NCBI RefSeq assembly: GCF_032477075.1
Contig: NZ_JAWDXO010000064.1
Coordinates: 1 to 7,143, forward strand
DNA length: 7,143 nucleotides
Direction: 5' to 3'
From: Fusobacterium sp.
Lineage (GTDB): Bacteria; Fusobacteriota; Fusobacteriia; Fusobacteriales; Fusobacteriaceae
Part shown: piece after piece, positions 1-4,302 of the stretch
Layout of the letters: each line of letters opens with the position of its first letter
Numbering within the stretch: position 1 is the first letter of the stretch
The notes under the pieces: generated by a model
Database searches by the model: none
Seen by the model: only the letters and a program-made list of their open reading frames with translations
Told to the model about the DNA's origin: nothing
Made by a program: the position numbers and the translations under genes

Positions 1-1
1 A

Positions 2-64
2 GGGGTAGCTCCGATTTTTGTGGCTTTTTTCCCCAAATATTAAGCTATCTCAATAAAAGCAAGG
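2..64 (+). repeat. Left terminal inverted repeat (extended)
   Basis: This stretch matches the reverse complement of 7079-7141 at 58 of 63 positions without gaps. The first 38 bases, the usual Tn3-family repeat length, differ at only two positions (13 and 29 of the repeat), and the next 25 differ at three. It begins GGGGTAGCTCC and contains the block TGTGGCTTTTT followed by a C run and AAATATTAA. It should be the TnpA binding and cleavage site at the ars side. Position 1 (A) also matches the other side, so the exact outer boundary could shift by one base. Confidence 0.93.
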
Positions 65-77
65 ATTAATAGTTTAT

Positions 78-110
78 AAAAAAAGAGATAATACCATCTA
101 AAATGATATT
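78..110 (-). terminator. Probable rho-independent terminator of the ars operon
   Basis: On the minus strand, 43 bases past the arsC stop, AATATCAT (110-103) and ATGGTATT (97-90) can pair as an 8-bp stem with one G-U pair around a 5-base loop. Seven T residues (84-78) follow five bases after the stem. The stem is AT-rich and so weak, but it is the best hairpin plus T-run between arsC and the left end. Confidence 0.4.
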
Positions 111-152
111 TTCCCTTGTAATATTAGTTTATATATAGAGAAATTACTTTCT

Positions 153-551
153 TTATTTTTTTAATTTTTCTTTTAATTTCATAACTTTTTCTTTAATAAT
201 TTCAATTGTTTTTATAAATTCTTCATCTGATTTTCCAGTAGGGTCATCTAGTCCCCAATCTTCTCTAAATTCACACGGAAGAAAAGGACAATCTACATTA
301 CATCCCATTGTTATTACAATATTAACTTTAGGTATATCAGCTAATAATTTAGGTTTTTGAGTTTTTTCCATATCTATTCCATAATATTTTTTCATCAATC
401 TTACTGCATCTTGATTAATTTGAGATTTTACTTCAGTTCCTGCACTATAGCTTTCAAAAATATTATCAGCATAATATTTTCCAAAAGCTTCAGCTATTTG
501 ACTTCTGCAAGAATTATGAACACAAATAAATGATACTTTTTTCTTTGCCAT
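153..551 (-). CDS. arsC: Arsenate reductase, thioredoxin-type (low-molecular-weight phosphatase fold)
   Basis: This cytoplasmic enzyme of 132 residues reduces arsenate to arsenite, which the efflux permease can then export. The family's anion-binding loop is present near the N-terminus as CVHNSCR (Cys10 to Arg16), with Cys10 as the expected nucleophile. The sequence EDWGLDDPTGK carries the conserved Asp-Pro pair (Asp103-Pro104) that serves as the general acid. Cysteines at 84, 88 and 93 (in MGCNVDCPFLPC) can supply the redox cascade that passes a disulfide to thioredoxin. In staphylococcal pI258 ArsC the corresponding pair is Cys82/Cys89, so which two act here is not certain. Length matches the family (about 130). 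It is the last gene of the operon. Its ATG follows AGGAGG, which overlaps the TAG stop of the ACR3 gene, suggesting translational coupling. The family and role are clear from the motifs. Confidence 0.93.
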   Translation of the reverse strand: MAKKKVSFICVHNSCRSQIAEAFGKYYADNIFESYSAGTEVKSQINQDAVRLMKKYYGIDMEKTQKPKLLADIPKVNIVITMGCNVDCPFLPCEFREDWGLDDPTGKSDEEFIKTIEIIKEKVMKLKEKLKK

Positions 552-559
552 TTTTCCTC

Positions 560-1603
560 CTATTCAAACCAACTTTTTGTATTATTTGCAAATTTAACTA
601 AAGCTAGCATAACAGGAACTTCAACAAGAACTCCTACAACTGTAGCTAAAGCTGCTGGTGAAGTTGTTCCAAACAATGCTATAGCAACAGCTACGGAAAG
701 TTCAAAAAAGTTAGAGGCTCCTATCATTCCTGCTGGTGCAGAAACATTATGAGGCAATTTTAGAAATTTACAAAGAAAATAAGCAATAAAAAATATTAAA
801 AATGTTTGTATAATTAATGGTATTGCAATTAATAAAATATGAAGTGGATTATTAATAATAACATCCCCTTGAAAAGCAAATAATAAAATTAAAGTTAATA
901 ATAATCCTATAACAGTAAGATTATCAAATTTAGGAAGAAATTCTTTTTCAAAGTACTTCTCTCCCTTGTTTTTAACAATAATTATTCTTGTTAAGATTCC
1001 ACCAGTAAGTGGGATTACCACAAATAATATAACTGATAATATTAATGTATTCCAAGGAACAACAACATTACTTATTCCTAATAAAAACTTAACTATTGGT
1101 ACAAAAGCTATAAGAATTATCAAATCATTTGTTGCCACTTGAACAACTGTATAAGCAGGATTTCCTTTTGTTAGGTGGCTCCATACAAATACCATTGCTG
1201 TACACGGAGCTGCTCCTAAAAGTACAGCTCCTGCAAGATATTCTGTTGCTAAATCAGGAGCTATAAAGTTTTTAAACAAAGTATGAAAGAAAAAAGCTGC
1301 TATTCCATACATAGTAAAAGGTTTTATAAGCCAATTGACTATCCAAGTTACATAAAGACCTTTTGGGTTTTTTCCAACATCTTTTATACTTTGAAAATCT
1401 ACTTTCATCATCATAGGATATATCATAAGCCATATTAATATAGCAACCGGAATTGATACTTTAGCATATTCAAATTTATTTAGATATTGTGGAATGGCTG
1501 GAAGAAACTTACCAATTAATATTCCTCCAACCATGCATAAAGCTACCCAAATTGTTAAATATTTTTGAAAGAAACTTATACTTTCTATTTTTTTATCTGA
1601 CAT
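560..1603 (-). CDS. acr3: ACR3-family arsenite efflux permease
   Basis: This inner-membrane exporter of 347 residues expels arsenite, probably driven by the proton motive force. It has about ten hydrophobic segments spread from residue 15 to 338, the usual ACR3 architecture and length. The signature GAAPCTAMVFVWS contains Cys134, equivalent to the essential cysteine in characterised ACR3 proteins. ASNFFELSVA near residue 297 includes the conserved Glu302 of the late membrane segment. It is unrelated in sequence to the 12-segment ArsB of E. coli, although some annotations name it arsB. The ATG is preceded by AGGAG with 7 bases between, and the gene begins 13 bases after the thioredoxin-like gene and ends 8 bases before arsC. 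No ArsA-type ATPase is encoded nearby, so it probably works alone. The product is confidently recognised. Confidence 0.95.
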   Translation of the reverse strand: MSDKKIESISFFQKYLTIWVALCMVGGILIGKFLPAIPQYLNKFEYAKVSIPVAILIWLMIYPMMMKVDFQSIKDVGKNPKGLYVTWIVNWLIKPFTMYGIAAFFFHTLFKNFIAPDLATEYLAGAVLLGAAPCTAMVFVWSHLTKGNPAYTVVQVATNDLIILIAFVPIVKFLLGISNVVVPWNTLILSVILFVVIPLTGGILTRIIIVKNKGEKYFEKEFLPKFDNLTVIGLLLTLILLFAFQGDVIINNPLHILLIAIPLIIQTFLIFFIAYFLCKFLKLPHNVSAPAGMIGASNFFELSVAVAIALFGTTSPAALATVVGVLVEVPVMLALVKFANNTKSWFE

Positions 1604-1616
1604 TTTTAAACTCCTA

Positions 1617-1952
1617 TTATAATTTTTCTATTATTTTTACTATTTCTTCTGGTTTTAGTACTTTTCCATAAGAAACGACTTTTTCATCTATAACTAAACC
1701 TGGAGTAGACATTATTCCATAACTTGAAATATCTCCCATATCTGTCACTTTTTCTATATTGGTCTCTATGTTTAAAGAAGTAAGGGCTTTTTTTACATTA
1801 TCAGCTAAGTTAACACAATTTTTGCAGCCAGTTCCTAAAACTTTTATAGTCATGGCTCCTTCTTTTTTTATAGTATTTTCTTTTGAAGTTTCATCAACAT
1901 CACAACTACCACAACTACAACCACCTTTAAAAACTTTATCAAATATTCCCAT
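1617..1952 (-). CDS. Small thioredoxin-like redox protein with a Cys-rich N-terminal leader
   Basis: This 111-residue protein has a thioredoxin-like domain of about 77 residues (MTIKVLGTGCKNC onward, from residue 34) of the 'redox-active disulfide protein 2' type. The active-site pair is Cys43-Lys-Asn-Cys46, and a cis-proline motif STPGLVI (about 82-88) is present. Before it lies a 33-residue leader, MGIFDKVF followed by CSCGSC (Cys12, Cys14, Cys17), then a charged linker. The leader could bind As(III) or another soft metal, but that is inference. I place the start at ATG 1952: AAGGAG lies 8 bases upstream, and the GTG three codons earlier overlaps this ribosome binding site. An internal ATG at 1853 would give only the redox core, but its GGAG is just 2 bases away. 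Relatives often accompany DUF318 permeases, as here. It may serve that permease or recycle ArsC; the role is unproven. Confidence 0.85.
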   Translation of the reverse strand: MGIFDKVFKGGCSCGSCDVDETSKENTIKKEGAMTIKVLGTGCKNCVNLADNVKKALTSLNIETNIEKVTDMGDISSYGIMSTPGLVIDEKVVSYGKVLKPEEIVKIIEKL

Positions 1953-1960
1953 TTTGTTCA

Positions 1961-1966
1961 CTCCTT
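1961..1966 (-). promoter_or_regulatory. Ribosome binding site that decides the thioredoxin-like gene's start
   Basis: On the minus strand AAGGAG (1966-1961) is followed by TGAACAAA and then ATG at 1952-1950, an ideal 8-base spacing. A longer reading frame opens at a GTG (1961-1959) that overlaps the last base of this site, so it cannot be served by it. The ATG gives the typical MGIFDK start. Confidence 0.75.
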
Positions 1967-1981
1967 TTATAAAATATATTT

Positions 1982-2995
1982 TTAAATAAATAAATAACCA
2001 AATGCATTAAAACTATAACCAATTATTATTATTCCAACAGCTACTATTCCTACAAATGTTACAAGCAGCTTATTTTGTACAACCTTTTTTAACATTATTA
2101 TAGATGGTAAACTTAATGCTGTAACTCCCATCATGAAAGATAAAATAGTTCCAACACCAACACCTTTTGCAAAAAGAGCTTCTGCAATAGGAATTGTTCC
2201 AAATATATCTGCATACATTGGTATTCCTACAAATGTTGCTATCAATACTGAAAATGGATTATTAGTACCTAATATTTTTTGAATAATTCCAGCTGGTATC
2301 CAGTTATGAATTAAAGCACCTATTCCGACACCAACAATTACATACCAAAATACTTTCTTTACTGTTTCTTTTACTTGCTCATGAGCATATTCAAGTCTTT
2401 CTTTAGTTGTAAGTTCAGGGGACTCTATATCTATACTTCCAGCAGGTTTTGTAAATTTAACAACATATTTTTCCATTCCCATTTTATCCAGAATAGTTCC
2501 TCCAATTACAGCGAGAACAAGTCCAACAATGACATAAATTGCTGCTATTGGTAAACCAAATACACTAATCAATAAAATGAATGATCCTAAATCTACCAAA
2601 GGAGAAGATATTAAAAAGGAAAATGTTACTCCAACAGGAAGTCCTGCATTTGTAAATCCTATAAATATAGGAATAGAAGAACAACTGCAAAAAGGTGTTA
2701 CAGTACCAAGTAAAGCACTTAAAATATTTGCTTTTATTCCTTTGAAATTTCCAAGAATTTTCTTTGTTCTTTCTGGTGGAAAGAAGCTTTGAATATATGA
2801 AATAACAAAAATAAGAATGGATAAAAGTACAATTATTTTTATAGTATCATATATAAAAAACTGAATACTACCACCTATTCTGCTGTTAGCATCTATTCCT
2901 AAGGCAGTAAGTCCTTTTTTTACTAAATTATCTAGCCATAACATTTTTAAGAACTGATCTTCAAAAAAAGACCAGATAGCAATAATTATTGACAT
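1982..2995 (-). CDS. ArsP/DUF318-type permease (COG0701), putative arsenical exporter
   Basis: This integral membrane protein of 337 residues has about eight hydrophobic segments in two groups (roughly 45-170 and 212-335). A charged cytoplasmic-type loop (171-212) separates them. The family signature TPFCSCSSIPIF, with Cys103 and Cys105, sits at the start of a membrane segment, and a second conserved region VGIPMYADIFGTIPIAEAL lies around 256-273. Family members include ArsP, shown in Campylobacter to export trivalent organoarsenicals. Many others are uncharacterised permeases paired with small thioredoxin-like proteins. The start ATG overlaps the last 10 bases of arsR and has GAGAGG 7 bases upstream. 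Position between arsR and the Trx/ACR3 genes indicates a role in arsenic handling. Whether it moves methylated arsenic, arsenite or something else cannot be read from sequence, so I give no gene symbol. Confidence 0.85.
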   Translation of the reverse strand: MSIIIAIWSFFEDQFLKMLWLDNLVKKGLTALGIDANSRIGGSIQFFIYDTIKIIVLLSILIFVISYIQSFFPPERTKKILGNFKGIKANILSALLGTVTPFCSCSSIPIFIGFTNAGLPVGVTFSFLISSPLVDLGSFILLISVFGLPIAAIYVIVGLVLAVIGGTILDKMGMEKYVVKFTKPAGSIDIESPELTTKERLEYAHEQVKETVKKVFWYVIVGVGIGALIHNWIPAGIIQKILGTNNPFSVLIATFVGIPMYADIFGTIPIAEALFAKGVGVGTILSFMMGVTALSLPSIIMLKKVVQNKLLVTFVGIVAVGIIIIGYSFNAFGYLFI

Positions 2996-3303
2996 AGATT
3001 ATCCTCTCCCTTTTTTATTATTGACTCACAATCTAATATTTCATCTAATATTGTTTTTAAATTTTTACATCCTTCTTCGTCAAAAGAATAATAACTCCAT
3101 TTCCCATCTTTTCTGCATTTAATAATTCCACTGTCATATAGGATTTTCATATGATGTGATAAAGTAGATTGTCCAATATGGAGCTCTTCTAAAATTTTAC
3201 AAGAACAATTTTCTCCATACTTTAACATTTCTAATATGATAAGCCTATTAGGGTCACTTAAAGCTTTGAAAAGTTTTGACATATTTTCATATTTTTTTTC
3301 CAT
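2986..3303 (-). CDS. arsR: ArsR-family arsenic-responsive repressor
   Basis: This 105-residue winged-helix repressor is the first gene of the ars operon. The helix-turn-helix is GQSTLSHHMKILYDSGII (about 44-61), followed by the wing CRKDGKWSYYSF. In front of the recognition helix, ENCSCKILEEL supplies Cys33 and Cys35, matching the first two cysteines of the CxC arsenite site of E. coli ArsR. The third E. coli cysteine (Cys37) is replaced by isoleucine. Other cysteines at 63, 79, 92 and 104 could contribute a third ligand. It should repress its own promoter and release it on binding As(III) or Sb(III). The ATG follows GAGGTG with a 6-base gap, and the stop lies inside the permease gene, so translation is likely coupled. 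Closely related CadC/SmtB-type sensors respond to other metals, but the neighbours favour arsenic. Confidence 0.93.
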   Translation of the reverse strand: MEKKYENMSKLFKALSDPNRLIILEMLKYGENCSCKILEELHIGQSTLSHHMKILYDSGIIKCRKDGKWSYYSFDEEGCKNLKTILDEILDCESIIKKGEDNLCQ

Positions 3304-3339
3304 TCTTTCACCTCAAATCTATTTTTATCGATATATCAT

Positions 3340-3353
3340 AAGTAATTATACTT
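3340..3353 (-). promoter_or_regulatory. Probable ArsR operator over the -10 box
   Basis: AAGTA-TAAT-TACTT is a perfect 5-base inverted repeat around four bases, and it contains the TATAAT box. ArsR-family repressors bind AT-rich imperfect dyads that cover or flank the promoter, so bound repressor here would block RNA polymerase. The arms are short and the region is very AT-rich, so the exact site is uncertain. Confidence 0.45.
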
Positions 3354-3374
3354 CCATGTATCTAAATTTGTCAA
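3345..3374 (-). promoter_or_regulatory. ars operon promoter (consensus -35 and -10)
   Basis: On the minus strand a perfect TTGACA (3374-3369) is separated by 18 bases from a perfect TATAAT (3350-3345). Transcription would start near 3338, giving a leader of about 35 bases before the arsR ATG. This is a strong sigma-70/sigma-A type promoter, suited to control by a repressor. Confidence 0.82.
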
Positions 3375-3472
3375 TATGTTTTTAAAAAATTATATTATAA
3401 ATATAAAATTATTTTTCATATTTTTAAAAGTCTAAATTACTCTAATCTTAATGATATAATTTCAAGAAAAAA

Positions 3473-3494
3473 TGGAAATTGCCTTATATTTCCA
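3473..3494. repeat. Inverted repeat TGGAAAT / ATTTCCA
   Basis: TGGAAAT (3473-3479) and ATTTCCA (3488-3494) are perfect 7-base inverted arms around 8 bases. No T-run follows on either strand, so it is not a convincing terminator. It sits at the edge of the putative res region and may be an accessory protein-binding site. Confidence 0.4.
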
Positions 3495-3513
3495 ATCTAC
3501 AAAACTCTACTAT

Positions 3514-3585
3514 TATGGACAATATGAATATTAAAAAATATTTGTCTATAAATATTGGTTTTCTATTTTTTATTCTTTTGTCTAT
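3514..3585. other. Putative res site (resolvase-binding dyads)
   Basis: TATGGACAA (3514-3522) and TTGTCTATA (3542-3550) are inverted copies matching at 8 of 9 bases. The GACAA and TTGTC cores span 29 bases, close to the length of a crossover subsite in known res sites. TTTGTCTAT then recurs in direct orientation at 3541-3549 and 3577-3585, and a weaker TTTTCTAT lies between. Repeated half-sites just upstream of tnpR are what res requires. Subsite borders and the crossover dinucleotide cannot be fixed from one sequence. Confidence 0.5.
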
Positions 3586-3625
3586 CTTTCTTTAATTATT
3601 TATATACTTTTTTTACATTAAACGA

Positions 3626-3631
3626 TATAAT
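3626..3631 (+). promoter_or_regulatory. tnpR-tnpA promoter -10 box
   Basis: A perfect TATAAT lies 28 bases before the tnpR ATG, ahead of a GGAGG ribosome binding site (3646-3650). No good -35 box is seen at 16-18 bases upstream (TATACT at 3603-3608 is poor), so the promoter may be weak. It lies just downstream of the putative res site, so bound resolvase could repress it. Confidence 0.5.
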
Positions 3632-3659
3632 TTATAAAAACTAATGGAGGATAAATAAA

Positions 3660-4301
3660 ATGAAATACTATTATGCAAGAGTTTCTTCAGAAACTCAGAA
3701 CTTAGATAGACAGATAGAACTTTTTAAAGAAATGGGAGCTACTGATAGAACTATTTTTCAAGAAAAAAAGTCTGGAAAATCTTTTGAAAATAGAGACACC
3801 TGGAATGAACTTTTAAATGTATGGGTCAAAAGTGGTGACACCATTATTGTAAAAAATCTTGATAGAATTGGAAGAAATGCAAAAGAAGTAAGAGAATGTC
3901 TTTTAAATCTTGCTAAGCGAAACATAATTTTAGAATCTATTGACCAAGGCTATTTAAATAACTTCTTAAAGGAAAAACTTTTAAATAAAAGAGCTGACTC
4001 TTTAGCAGAGGCTATGCTCAATGTTATGCTTGATACAATGCTTGAGGTGGATTTATTAAAAGCTGAATGGGAAAGAAAGGAACTTAGAAAAAGACAAGAA
4101 GAAGGAATAAAAAGGGCTCTTGCAAAAGGAGTTAAATTTGGGAGAAGTAAAGATAAAGAGATAAGAAAAAAATTTGATGAAATATATCCATTAACAAGAA
4201 ACAAAGATGCTCCTTACTACATTTCAATGACTGAAGCTCTAAGTGTTATAGGATGTTCTAAAGCAATGTTTTATAAATTAAAAAAAGAAAAAGGTTTATG
4301 A
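3660..4301 (+). CDS. tnpR: Serine resolvase of the Tn3 family
   Basis: This site-specific recombinase of 213 residues should resolve transposition cointegrates at res. YARVSSETQNLDRQ near the N-terminus carries the catalytic Ser9 with Arg7, and Arg45 plus Arg69 and Arg72 in LDRIGR complete the usual active-site set. A long helix ending WERKELRKRQEEG (137-149) leads to KGVKFGR. A C-terminal helix-turn-helix (about 188-208, ISMTEALSVIGCSKAMFYKLK) would bind DNA. Between the DQG turn (95-97) and the WER motif there are 39 residues, against about 20 in gamma-delta resolvase, so this protein has an insertion or longer helix there. Total length is accordingly above the usual 185-200. The ATG has GGAGG 9 bases upstream. 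tnpA begins 1 base after the stop, so the two are cotranscribed and probably coupled. Confidence 0.92.
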   Translation: MKYYYARVSSETQNLDRQIELFKEMGATDRTIFQEKKSGKSFENRDTWNELLNVWVKSGDTIIVKNLDRIGRNAKEVRECLLNLAKRNIILESIDQGYLNNFLKEKLLNKRADSLAEAMLNVMLDTMLEVDLLKAEWERKELRKRQEEGIKRALAKGVKFGRSKDKEIRKKFDEIYPLTRNKDAPYYISMTEALSVIGCSKAMFYKLKKEKGL

Positions 4302-4302
4302 T

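Larger units (their letters stand above)
3304..3659. other. Divergent intergenic control region between arsR and tnpR
   Basis: This 356-base gap contains no credible gene. The arsR-proximal third holds the ars promoter and probable operator. The middle (about 3375-3470) is nearly pure A/T and shows no motif I can assign. The tnpR-proximal part (3473-3633) holds inverted and direct repeats suited to a resolvase res site, and then the tnpR -10 box. Such an arrangement, with res just upstream of tnpR and cargo on the far side, is usual in Tn3-family elements. Confidence 0.8.

Noticed and set aside
1..1. 5-bp target-site duplication
   Set aside because: Only one flanking base on the left and two on the right are present, so it cannot be judged.
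1759..1989. Plus-strand open frames opposite the thioredoxin-like, ACR3 and permease genes (also 1489-1671 and 2577-2792)
   Set aside because: All are shadows of well-supported minus-strand genes and show no family features.
3473..3494. TGGAAAT/ATTTCCA hairpin as a terminator
   Set aside because: No T-run follows on either strand and no gene ends here.
3950..4204. 84-codon Ser/Leu/Phe-rich open frame antisense to tnpR
   Set aside because: Its composition is what results from reading Lys/Glu-rich coding DNA backwards; tnpR is clearly the real gene.
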